Of a stretch of DNA of 64,000 nt, positions 24,514 through 35,088 are shown in pieces (the first letter of the stretch is position 1; each line of letters opens with the position of its first letter). The stretch comes from Albugo candida (taxonomy: Eukaryota > Oomycota > Peronosporomycetes > Albuginales), in contig JBDOQK010000005.1 of NCBI GenBank assembly GCA_040437565.1, forward strand, positions 186,001 to 250,000, written 5' to 3'. Both the position numbers and the translations under genes were made by a program. The notes under the pieces were generated by a model, which was not told the DNA's origin, made no database searches, and was given only the letters and a program-made list of their open reading frames with translations.

Positions 24514-25035
24514 ATGGTCTCCTCCATCATTTTCATCACTGGAATAATCCTTCTTGCTACTGCAAATGGCAAAACTATTCGCTCTCTCGATATAAGCTCG
24601 GGATCAAACAAAAAAGGGACTATGAAGATTGATCAAATCCAATGTCAATCCGATTGGTCCAACCCTCAGTGGCATAAATGCATATCTGATGGCTCCAACA
24701 CTAAAGCTTGTCAGGATACATTTTTCACACAGATCGTTCCGAGTATCTATGCATTCCTCAAACTGGACGTGGATGTCAATATCTTGAATTTGCTGAGCGT
24801 TGATGTGGAGTTATATCTGGCTGTACTTGGTCGCGCATTTGTCTCAACTATACCTCAAGGATTAAGTGGAGCCGATATTTTGGTCGCAATCAAAGCTTAT
24901 GCCAGTGTCCATCCGCAAATTGAACTCTGGATCAATTACTTTCCTCGTTCACCAAGTTTGATCAATATCGATCTCGACATTGGTGCAGAAATTGTCATCT
25001 GGGTGGTTCTTGTGTTGGCGTTCGGCTGTTGGTGA
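24514..25035 (+). CDS. Small putative secreted or surface protein
   Basis: 173 aa from an ATG. The first 19 residues form a clear signal-peptide-like segment (MVSSIIFITGIILLATANG), followed by KTIRSLD. The mature part has three spaced cysteines in its first third (IQC, HKC, KAC), a hydrophobic amphipathic middle (LDVDVNILNLLSVDVELYL), and a hydrophobic C-terminus (AEIVIWVVLVLAFGCW). The last could be a membrane anchor or a GPI-attachment signal. No family is recognised. In a plant-pathogenic oomycete such a protein is an effector or surface-protein candidate, but no RxLR-dEER or CxHxC motif is present, so that is only an inference. Confidence 0.6.
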   Translation: MVSSIIFITGIILLATANGKTIRSLDISSGSNKKGTMKIDQIQCQSDWSNPQWHKCISDGSNTKACQDTFFTQIVPSIYAFLKLDVDVNILNLLSVDVELYLAVLGRAFVSTIPQGLSGADILVAIKAYASVHPQIELWINYFPRSPSLINIDLDIGAEIVIWVVLVLAFGCW

Positions 25036-25535
25036 ACGAATATCGAAGCATTTCGTCTGTTTCGTGGATGAAACTTTCTCCAGCAAAGAGTTTGAGAATT
25101 GAATGCAATGTCGTTTTTGCGTGGAATATCTCCCTTGTAGCTTCTCTTTATTTTCTAGGCCCTCGTCCTTTTCACGCTTGTACACCGCACTTTCACTTTT
25201 CCTAAACATCGCTCTTAAAACTCTATTCCATATTCGATTGAAAAATCCGGTCTCGCCTCACCTTATTATTGAATCTACAAGGAAAGGCCTGCTTCAATCA
25301 GAAACTGAATTGTTCACCGCCCAAAATGATTCTCTTGTCGAAGATGAGAAGAATTTACAAGTAGACCCGTTAGTCAGGATAGATAGGAGTGCAGGCGTTC
25401 AGACACACGCACTCTGATTATGGCGTACGGGCTAGGTAAGATTCGACCGCTGCACTCTATTCACTGCAAAATGACTCGTCAGACACACATCTCTTAGTGC
25501 ACAGTATATCGCGTGCACATTTACGCTAGTCTACA
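25036..25535. other. Intergenic region
   Basis: About 500 bp between the small secreted protein and the decayed metallophosphoesterase. A plus-strand open frame at about 25103-25417 has no recognisable features and I do not call it. Confidence 0.5.
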
Positions 25536-27660
25536 ATGCTATTGCACTCTACGGGCACGCATGCTTTGCGTAATTGCGAGTTCTCAAATCTCATAGTTGC
25601 CGCTCGCTTCAAATTATTTGTAACAACGATCGGATCGAAGCAGACACCGGTGCATTTGCAAACGCTTTATCCAATAAGTCATCGTATTGGTACATACATT
25701 CTGAGTGTCAATCAATCGATCGCTATGTATTTCGATCTCGGCATCAGCGATGAGCAATGGGTGAAACCAACGATGTTGCCCTCCCTACTGAACAATGCTC
25801 ACTACGCTTTGTATTCTTTGCGTAGTAGATTTGGTTGATAGTGTTTGGCATTCTCGACCGGTCATTTTACTTTTTCACGAGTCCTTTTGTCGGGAATTCG
25901 AATTTCTCAATCTATGGACACCATACGTTTATCTATCTGTCCGCGTATATGGGTGGCTTGTTGCAGCGGCATTGATCCACTTTCCATTTGCAACAACTGG
26001 TTTCGTCGACGTCACTATGATCAAACAACCTGGGAGTCCACGACATTTACATATTGTCATAAGTCTTATAGTACACGATTCCTACACTCAAATTTCTCTA
26101 CTTTTTCCATTCTTTACAACGAGTTTTATCCTTCTTCCATTGCTGGAGGTACTGATGGTCATTTTCCCACAAGTTATCAGATATGCTCGCTTAAACTGGA
26201 AGATGGCCGATATTCCGTACTACATGCATATGCAGTTGGCAATTGATCGATATCAACTTTTGTTACTTGTAGAATCATGCGCTCTCTTTTCAATGTTACA
26301 CGGAATAGTGCTGCAATCAGTATCGCGTGTGTGGCGTTGATCGTACACTGTGATGCCTCAGTACATGTACATATGCTTTCTTTACATACAACTGGTCCCT
26401 CATTTGTGTTTGCTAGCCGCGTGGACCTTCCACTTACAATCGTCACGCATGTGAAAAGCTCTTTGACTTCTCAACAACGTNNNNNNNNNNNNNNNNNNNN
26501 NNNNNNNNNNNNNNNNNNNNNNNNNNNNNNNNNNNNNNNNNNNNNNNNNNNNNNNNNNNNNNNNNNNNNNNNNNNNNNNNAATCGGTTCATTTGCAACCG
26601 GGATTGGCTTGGTGGATGGCATCTGCCACAAAAAACCAGTCATTTCGTACTTAAACTTCCGAAGGGATGGTGGTTAATCGCGGTTGATTTGGCATTAGAA
26701 GATGATATCAACACTGAGCAGTTTGAGTTATTTCAACGAGTTGCGGAGAAATTTATTCAGCCCGAAGATGCAGTCATCATTGTAACACATGAACCACGCT
26801 GGATTTTAGATGGAGTAGAAGGACGGGAGAAATCGGAAGAGAAGCTAACGTATCTGATCAATCGTGTATTTAACGGGCGTGTCGTAATTCGTCTTGCTGG
26901 GGATATTCACAATTACATGAGGCACTCACTCGTTACAGGTGTATCAGCTGAAGATACAACAACCGAAACCAAGGTAGATACCATCATTGCGGCACCTTCA
27001 CATATCATGCAACTCCTCTATGTCAAATGTGCCCCAGATTCTAGGCCCAACGCGTTGTTGGGATCATATCCAGACATATACGACCAATGCATGCACCAAA
27101 ATTGTGATACCACCCGTGTTAATGATGCGACATATGCTCTGTCGAATTGCTATCCTCCGAAACACGTTTCTAGGTGAGGGTCAATCTTCCTCGATCCGAC
27201 ATAGACGCTACGCATTGCTAAAACGTTTCGCCAACAAAGTATGGAAAGAGCTCTGTGCTTATAACCACGTGGACATCTCTGACTGCAAAATTCGCTGGTA
27301 TTAATTAGATTCGCACTAGTGGAGAATTTGAAGACTTGACACGGTTCGAGATGTGGACGTATAACGTGAGTGTGCTTCCCTACGTTTTTGTACTGCTGTG
27401 AATGGGAGCTGTCCTAGCTTCTATCAGCTCATTCTTACCATGGCCCGTATGGGGAGTACATTACAACGAGGCCTCCGCAGCACTTCAATTATCGAGCTGT
27501 AAGATCTTTCTTCGACTTCATCTTCAATCTAGCAAAGATTTACTCCTTCGTGCTATCTGGGATTGATAAAATGCCTTGAAAATGGTGCAGGTAGTGATTA
27601 TACTCAAAAATCATGATCAGGCTGGCTTCTTGTAGAGACGTAGTCTGGAGTGGTGCCAGT
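25536..27660 (+). pseudogene. Decayed plant-type membrane metallophosphoesterase (calcineurin-like)
   Basis: Pieces match, in order, a large membrane-bound calcineurin-like phosphoesterase known from plants and algae. 25795-26340 encodes several membrane spans (YGWLVAAALIHFPFATTG, ISLLFPFFTTSFILLPLLEV). After the gap, 26580-27000 reads NRDWLGGWHLPQKTSHFVL, KGWWLIAVDLALEDDINTEQ, IIVTHEPRWILDG and VIRLAGDIHNYMRHS, the C-terminal half of the catalytic domain. Then frames change near 26990-27175. The distal part (VHYNEASAALQLSSCKIFL) occurs near 27450 after an in-frame TGA, and a following GIDKMP is in another frame. Much of the membrane segment normally lying between is missing. Several frame changes without good splice sites and the shortening argue for a pseudogene. 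The gap 26481-26580 hides the GDxxY/GNHD half, so sequencing error remains possible. Confidence 0.65.
26481..26580. other. 100-N gap inside the metallophosphoesterase remnant
   Basis: The flanks share no sequence, so the true gap length is unknown. By comparison with the plant family, the missing part should include the first metal-binding motifs of the phosphoesterase domain. Confidence 0.8.
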
Positions 27661-28205
27661 AATCATCCAGAGAACTAAAAGCCGTCAGTCTTACAAGTGG
27701 TAACGCCCAAGTTTTCAGAGATCGGTGCCGACGAGATGAAGCAATATGATGCGAGTTGATTTTGAATATGAGATTATCGATGGAAAGTTGAATATTTACG
27801 AACGTTCGGATGCACATTTGATTGATCAAACCCATTTTTAAGAAGCCACCACGCATGTTGTCATCGGTCCGGACAATCACACACATGATCTGACTCTAGA
27901 GTATTCTTGGTCAAGTACTATTGAATTCGTTCAATTCGTTCATGATGTGTTTGCTTACGATAAAGCAATAGAGGGCAAGTTGTAAGATTCAAATCAATCA
28001 AATGTTGACTTCTGGGGAGATAGTTGTACTAATCCACATGCTGGACGCTAAAATTATCGACAAACCGCCGAATCATCATCATGTGCACTCAGTCCTCCGC
28101 CTTCTAGACAGCTAACCATTTGATCGGTTGGTAAAGCCATACCAAGATCTTATTCAACAACGGTGCTGCCTCCCGACTTTGGAACCTTACCCGATGTATA
28201 ACCCT

Positions 28206-28514
28206 TCAAGCTAAGCTCTCGTTGTCCGCTTTGATCTCTGTCAACTTTGGAAGACTGTTAAATTCATGATATAGTGGACGAGTCGCATCAGTATTGTTCT
28301 GCTTCGGAAAAATCTTAGACACGTCCATTTTTCCTTTTAGCGCATAAATCGCTCCACCACTCGATTCTGTATCTTGTCCGATGTATTGCAGTAGGCTCAC
28401 GACCTTTATAACATTCCGGCAGCAGCGTTCAATTTGCTTTGCTGTGTGACAACCACTTGCATCCTCGGTGGCAACCGCACATATGTAAGCTTCTGAAGAC
28501 GCTTTCCTCGTCAT
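28206..28514 (-). CDS. Hypothetical protein of 102 aa, weak support
   Basis: An ATG-initiated frame with protein-like composition (ICAVATEDASGCHTAKQIER, VIKVVSLLQYIGQ). No domain, signal peptide or membrane span is recognised. It stands alone in a gene-poor stretch, and a chance open frame or a leftover of a decayed gene is possible. Confidence 0.3.
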   Translation of the reverse strand: MTRKASSEAYICAVATEDASGCHTAKQIERCCRNVIKVVSLLQYIGQDTESSGGAIYALKGKMDVSKIFPKQNNTDATRPLYHEFNSLPKLTEIKADNESLA

Positions 28515-31417
28515 TTTTTATTCTCCTTCCTCCCATCCAAGCATTGCTTTGAAAGCATGATACCATCAGATTTGGGTTCACAAGAAAAAGAAAGATGAGT
28601 ATCGCGATGTGTAATTATGCTACTATATACAGCGCGGATTGCAATCCAACAGATTACTTACATTACTTCTATTGTGAAGGGAATCCATATAGCGCTGTCT
28701 CCAGCTTCTCCATGAATATTATTTTGCGATCAGGTATCCTGTATTCACCATAGTCAAAGTTGCATGACTTAAAATTCTTCTATGTGGATCTCTTCATGCA
28801 CAATTGTATTCGAGCGGCGCTTGTGATATCAAAATAGCGTTTTCTTATACGATATACAATGCATTCGATGGCTCGACTATTTTCTCAATTACACGGTGCT
28901 TAGACGACTTTGCGCGAAATTCGCACTAAAGATATGCTATAATATAAGCACCCACGGTACCACTTCCAATAGCACTAAGGGGCATTGTGTTCGATTGTGT
29001 GCGATTTTTGCGGACGGTGTCTCTTGCCTACGGAGATGACTTTTTGCATGAACCCAAGTGAATATGCTTAGTAACGCATGAATAAAAACTCAACTTTGGT
29101 CACAGTACTAATATAAACAATAATCGCATGAAGGCTAAACGAGATGAATCGAGTAGACGTATCTCTGATGAAAGGAGACTCATGTCGCTGTAATGGTTGT
29201 GTCTGCCTGTCATGAAGGAACTGATTGATTGCGTGACCCATTCATATTCACTAAAAATGGACCGCATTTCGAGATTGTGGTGAATGATTGACCGGCATTG
29301 CTATGTAATTCGATCGGAGAAGACGGTGACAGCCTACTTCACTCTTCATTACCTACCACAGAAAGATTTCAAGATAGCGATCCTCACACTCGTTTATCAA
29401 ATTCAGGGTCAGTATCGAAACCTGCAGTCGCTGCTTGCTGCACCTTTGGCATGGATTCTATAGCACCTTAAAGCGATTCAGGACAAAGCGACCATGCTGA
29501 CGCNNNNNNNNNNNNNNNNNNNNNNNNNNNNNNNNNNNNNNNNNNNNNNNNNNNNNNNNNNNNNNNNNNNNNNNNNNNNNNNNNNNNNNNNNNNNNNNNN
29601 NNNATAAATTCTATACATTTATACAAACTTTTTAAAAAAAGTCTCTATAACGAAGTCTGCGCTGTCAGTAAATATCAATGAAAGCGCGACTTCATTGCTC
29701 TAACAGAAAACGTAGTTGTGCGCCAGCTGTCCTGACAACCAAATTTGTTTTCGGTACAATATTCGTTTCAGCCCCATATCAGCAGCACTAGGGATCGTCG
29801 AGACATTCGTCAATTGTGTCAAACATAGTTGTGCGTTGAACATGGTGATTGTTTTATTTGCATTTCAAAGTGTAGCTACAAGACCAAGTCTTTTCTTGCT
29901 TTCAAGAAGCACAAACGACCTATATTCAAGTGAAAGTGTGGCAAGCTCGTTCGCGGGTATTGCCAATCTGAGTTATTAAGGTCTGGCGCAAGTTATACTT
30001 CATTTAGTGACTGCGGTAAAACCACTTCTAATGATCCGTCCGTATTATTAGCACTCTACCGCGTTCGATTCCCTGCCCAGTCCACGGGGAAAGTGTAGAG
30101 GTCACAGAATGTTAGAAAACAGGCTTCGCATTTCGTGGGATAATCCGCACCCACAACACTATTTCAGCATTTTAGTGTATTTGCTGATCAATGCCATTGA
30201 GGCCAAAACCTTGACAGAGTCACACGATGACAGGAACGATGTTAGTGGACAGATACGTTAGTTGCATCGTCCAGTCCATAGCAATTAGCCCGACCACCTT
30301 ATCAGCTGATAAACGCCATATTCGCGAGGCATACACATAACTGATTGACTTGGCGAACCACCTCGACTTAGCGATTTGGGACGGACTGTTTGCAGTAGAC
30401 AAATGTACTCAAAGTTGCCAAGTTCTTTGTTTGTTCAAGTGAAAGTCCACGGCGCGGAGATGGCGTGTGATTACAATTTGGAAAATAGACAAAACTACAG
30501 TGGGCGCATGACCATTCTCCTTATGCAAATTTCTAATAAAAACCGATGCAACATTTCTTTTTTTACAGGGCGCATTTATTTTACGAGTGATGCGTCATGA
30601 ATATTAAAATAAGGCGTTGAATGAGGAGCTCCTCACACAACTTCAAATAATGTCAAACAGAGCGGCTGTCAAAGTAGCTACAAGTGCAGAACGCATTATA
30701 GCAGATTTGCAAGTTTACTTGCAAAGTAATGCAGATTCAGCGCAAGCATCACGGTTTGATCATGGGTGGTACACTTGAGGGCTAGACATGCGTCGTGAAA
30801 GCCCATCATTATAGTAAGAATGAAAGTTGCATAGGGTCAGAAGTGCTATCGTGATTAGTCCTCGTGGGATCGACATAGCTATATGTCGCACTAAAGCGCA
30901 ACATTACAAAAGATACAATCTCCGGCGCATTCCTGCCGCAGTAAACATCTCAAACAAATTTCTCCTCACGTTAAAGAGCAAATGATTGAGGCAAGGCTAC
31001 CGTTTTGATTGAGAAAGTTGATGTGCAACTATCAATTTAGGCACGTAATTAGCACTCTCACGCAAATATTCTCTTCTGCAATAATGATATAGTGGCTCCA
31101 AACGCACGCGTTACCTATAAATTTGTTTGTTTTAGGTGCTATAATATGATGTATTCTGGCCTCACGCTTGACAGATTTCAAGATAAACGAAAAGCCTGTA
31201 ATAGTTTCACTTTTCCAGTTATTGCGTGATTGACTAAGCGCTTGATGACCTCATATCCGAATAGTTATTTTACCATTCAAGCCTGAGCCCGTGCTATTAC
31301 TTGATAGACAGTACAAGAACAAGATCACATAGCAGCCTTGTCAGTACTACCGGCTTTACAACAATTTGATACCGAGGCAGTCAGTAATCAACGGTATAAA
31401 ACTCATGACTACGAGGA
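28515..31417. other. Gene-poor AT-rich stretch with a gap
   Basis: No gene found. The 100-N gap at 29504-29603 has no shared flanks. A short plus-strand frame from ATG 29842 encodes 45 aa starting with a signal-like MVIVLFAFQSVA, too short to call. A tRNA-like B box (cgttcgattcc) at about 30062 was examined and rejected. Confidence 0.55.
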
Positions 31418-32952
31418 ATGTTGCTGGAAATGGTGGGCTCATGGGCACACGGTACGCAATTTTACAACATTTACAGAACGTTGAGCACTACTTATCAGTA
31501 TGCTAGAAAACAGGATGCTGATGTCTTGCTGCAGAACCTGAACACAACTGCGTTTCTACAACAATACAAACAGGACAAAAGGGCTCTAAATTCAGCACCG
31601 GGAAATGAGCCAACACATACATACGACAACGCACTGGTTCTCAAATATCTTACTTTGCAAGGGATATCATCTAAATAGTCATATGAGCAGAGAAAACTCG
31701 ACCAAATAGCAAACAAATACTTAAAGCGCCAAATTAAGCAAAATTTGATGGAAAAACTTGGGCAGCTAGAGGACGAAGATGCGTTGCAGGATAGAAACAA
31801 AGTGTCTACTGCTGAAACCAGTGAAAGGCTTCTACGAAGCCGACAGCAGTATGATAAATCGATCTGCGAACGCGAGGCACTTTTTCAAAGAATCCGTCAA
31901 GTTGCAGATACCGTCCAGAAAGGTTTGACAGTCATTTTTTGTCAAAGATCATTTGCAAGAAATGTTTCTAAAATCAAAAGTCATCAGAAAAGAAGCAATT
32001 AGATCATATGGTGAATGAAGCGGCTGAATGTTACGAAAGCAAAGCGGAGAAATTGACAGAGCAGTGGACGGAATTACAGCGGAGAAATGCACAGAGAAAA
32101 GCTGCGATTCAAATGTCAGCAAAACGAATGATCAATAATGAAGATGATTGTAAAGCTGTGCTCGAGACCCAAACAAAAAATATTCAGGAATTTCGCCAGC
32201 AGAAGCAAAGCCTGCAGGTATAACTGCTGCATCTTTCCTTGATGATAAAGTTCACACTTTGATGAGTGAAGGATAACAAACTCGATCTTGTGGCGCAGCT
32301 CAAGTCGATGACAACGCAGTACGAATCTCTATCAAAAAAGGTTTGTTTAATATATGACCGCCAAATGCAAAGCATATGATGTTCATAATACACATAGCGA
32401 AGTAACAGAGAGTCGACAGTGGATGCGAAAATGCGCGAAGAACAAACTATTACATTGCAAAGAATGCATACCTGGTATGAACGTAGATTCTTCAATTCCT
32501 GATTAAAGATTTTCTTTTCTTACTCCGTGTGCAGGTACACTGCACTATGTCAAACGCTGGAGAAAATATCGGGCGTTAGAGTCTTGGAAAGTGAGTGTAA
32601 CGAGGAAAACGTCACAATACTTGTTCTCGAAACGCTCAAAGTACGACTTTACTATCAGGAGCACTCGAATCAGCTAAAAGATGTCAAGGTCAATATACAA
32701 CCGCATTGATGGCTAGAGCAATTGCATCATCATTACTTTGTTTTGTAGATTTCACCGACAAGGTTGGATATGTCTGCTGTCATTGATTACGCCATTCAGG
32801 AAAACGACGTCAAGTATTTCTGTGCAGCCGCAAGAAAACTTGTACAACAGACAGCTTCGTCAATAGAGACCTCAGACGCTACGAAGGATGATACAGGTTT
32901 GCTTGAGAAATCCCATAAGGCTGATTGTCTCGCACAGATATCAGCTGATTAA
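31418..32952 (+). CDS. Coiled-coil protein with C-terminal RWD-like domain, kinetochore candidate
   Basis: Seven exons: 31418-31636, 31679-31922, 31988-32217, 32272-32340, 32398-32474, 32535-32688, 32749-32952 (introns 42-65 bp), about 398 aa. The first intron is tentative; it is inferred because an in-frame TAG at 31676 coincides with a perfect acceptor. Residues about 75-260 are long charged coiled coil (LRSRQQYDKSICEREALFQR, EKLTEQWTELQRRNAQRKAA). The C-terminus (HTWYTALCQTLEKISGVRVL, then SAVIDYAIQENDVKYFCAAA) has the strand/helix pattern of RWD domains of kinetochore proteins such as Spc24, Spc25 and KNL1 or its partner. Such proteins couple centromeres to microtubules. Which member this is cannot be settled by eye. 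Confidence 0.6.
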
Positions 32953-33106
32953 GTATATCGCAGCAGTCATCGAGTGAGATGTTACAATAAAACTCTTTCT
33001 TTCTCGGTGTGAGTAACAGCAAATCACCTGACTCAATCTACTAATTGCGTCCTGTTAACGTATCGGTAGAAAACCGTCATAGGCATATTATAGTCAGTGA
33101 ATAGCG

Positions 33107-34366
33107 ATGTCATACCACAAAGCGACATCCCCTGCGGGAACTAACATTCGTGATTCGGTCAATAGCAATGAAACGATACAAAGAAACGTGTACGATCACG
33201 AGGAGCCCATTATTAGTGGCCCGAAATACAGAGACGTGCTGAGAAATTGGCATAAGGTAAGTGCTGAAGGTTTGGTGACGATAATCGGCATTGCCCTGGG
33301 AGGATACGCTGGTGTAGCTACTCGTGTCGTATTGACTTGTATGAGTTCCTGGCTGACAGATAACAGCCGTTTCTTGGATGCTTTTGGTAGCTCGTATATT
33401 ATGGCAAATGTGCTGGGTACATTGCTGATGGGAGTCGCTGTCCGTGGACGATGTTTTATTGCTTCACATTTCCTCGTGTACTACACGTCATTCACGACTG
33501 GTTTTTGTGGATGTCTTACAACATTTTCAAGTTGGAGTCTTCATGTTGCAGCTTCCTTTGTGCATGGAAGATGGTGCGATGCCATCTTAAATTTGATTCT
33601 TCAGTTTTCTATCGTCGTGTCTGCATTTCGCTTCGGAAATCACATGGTAGAGGTTTTGTCAGAGTATGTATATCCAGATTGTTGGCGATTGCGTGTTGAC
33701 ATTGCCAGACTCAGCAGTACCTTTGGAAGCAACCTGAATAAACTACAACGCGGAACAGAGGAGACTGCATCTGACGGTCTTGTCCCGCCATTGAAAGCGA
33801 CATTAGAAGATGGCCATTTGATTTGTAGACAGCTACTTAGTGAAGGCGGTGGAAAAACACATCATTACAACGTGAAATTGTGGCTGCTTACGGGGATTGC
33901 AGTCACTTTAGTCGTCTGGATTTTTCCATTTCTAGGCTGGTCTGTTCATACTAGTTCTCGATTTCTTGCCATCTGTATTGCCCCTCTGGGAGCATGGAGT
34001 CGCTTCTATCTTTCACGCTACAACAAAAGATCAAAGTGGAGCCGCTTTCCACTTTTTACACTGATACCGAACGTTACTGCGTCGTATCTTTGTTGTATCG
34101 CTTCTATCATCAGGAGCAATTCGGTAGGACGAATGGGAAGTGAATCTCACGTTTACACATTACTTGGTGATGGGGCCTTCGTCGTTGGTTTTCTGGGCTC
34201 TTTATCGACAGTGTCAACATGGATTTCTGAGATCGATGGACTGAGCCAAAAAAGTACAATGTCTGCATATCGCTATGCTCTGGTCACGATTGCAAGTGCA
34301 CAATGCGGCTCTGTGATTATATTGAGCCTCTGGGTCGCTTTTGGACCACATCCTCTGATACCTTGA
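33107..34366 (+). CDS. FEX: Fluoride exporter FEX (two fused Fluc/CrcB domains)
   Basis: A single exon of 419 aa with two homologous membrane domains. Domain 1 (about 55-185) has GGYAGVATRVVL, ANVLGTLLMG and GFCGCLTTFSSWS. Domain 2 (about 260-415) has APLGAWSRFYLSRYN, PNVTASYL and GFLGSLSTVSTW. The GFxGxLTTxST segment is the pore signature of Fluc channels. Bacterial Fluc is a dimer of antiparallel single domains; eukaryotic FEX fuses the two in one chain with a linker, as seen here. The protein exports fluoride across the plasma membrane. The N-terminal 50 residues are hydrophilic and cytosolic by expectation. It is convergent with BLOC1S1. Confidence 0.93.
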   Translation: MSYHKATSPAGTNIRDSVNSNETIQRNVYDHEEPIISGPKYRDVLRNWHKVSAEGLVTIIGIALGGYAGVATRVVLTCMSSWLTDNSRFLDAFGSSYIMANVLGTLLMGVAVRGRCFIASHFLVYYTSFTTGFCGCLTTFSSWSLHVAASFVHGRWCDAILNLILQFSIVVSAFRFGNHMVEVLSEYVYPDCWRLRVDIARLSSTFGSNLNKLQRGTEETASDGLVPPLKATLEDGHLICRQLLSEGGGKTHHYNVKLWLLTGIAVTLVVWIFPFLGWSVHTSSRFLAICIAPLGAWSRFYLSRYNKRSKWSRFPLFTLIPNVTASYLCCIASIIRSNSVGRMGSESHVYTLLGDGAFVVGFLGSLSTVSTWISEIDGLSQKSTMSAYRYALVTIASAQCGSVIILSLWVAFGPHPLIP

Positions 34367-34605
34367 TGTGAAGCACCACAAAATAGACGTCCACCGGGGC
34401 GCAGGCGTGGAAGAAAGTCGATCTACAAGTGCACTCCAGAACCAGGCAGTGTCGTTTTTTTCGCAGAAGAAGAAATACGCAACCAGCAAACTGTACTATA
34501 TGCTATTCAGGATATAGTAGACTCTCGCTCATCTACAAAACCACGATATGCCCTATAGCAGTCATCTGGAGTCTCGGCCATTTTGTTGTGGAAGCAAGCT
34601 TGAAC

Positions 34606-35088
34606 CTAACTTTCACGACTAATCACTGCAAGGACATATTCCGCATACCCAGCGATTTTGCGCATATTTTCTTCCGTTTCAAGAGCCCATTCATCAAATG
34701 CAGACAGTTTCTATCAATACAATCATTGAGATCATTTACAGCAGAACCTGTTGAATTCGCAATACCTTCCATTTGGTTTCCAATCGCTTTTGTTCCGTGT
34801 TCCACTTGACCGCACGTTGACAGATTGACGCAACATTTCGGTTTAGTCGGACCGTCTCCTTTTCAACATCTCGCTGTAACACTAATGCTTTCTCGGCGTG
34901 CGGCGAGACCAATGAGCTTTGACAGCGTTGTAAATCAACAATGCTCGACAGCAGTTCTTGTTGAGCACGATCTTTTCGAATGTCGTGAATATCAATCACA
35001 CTGAAAAATCAGCAAAGTGTTTACCAGCTTCGACCTTCTTTTCTCGGTGTTGGCTTTCAAGATTTTGGACTTGGGCTCTCAGCATCAT
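34606..35088 (-). CDS. BLOC1S1: BLOC-1 subunit 1 (GCN5L1-like)
   Basis: Three exons: 35088-35025, 34971-34766, 34710-34606 (introns 53 and 55 bp), 124 aa, essentially the length of the human protein (125 aa). The N-terminal helix is MMLRAQVQNLESQHREKK. The centre is coiled coil (ETVRLNRNVASICQRAVKW). The C-terminus FDEWALETEENMRKIAGYAE aligns with the family's conserved W..SIE.DM.TIA..LEY region. BLOC1S1 is a subunit of BLOC-1 and BORC, which act in endosome and lysosome biogenesis and positioning; in animals it also affects mitochondrial protein acetylation. A second ATG lies three bases downstream of the first and would change little. The gene was only visible after joining exons across three frames. 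Confidence 0.85.
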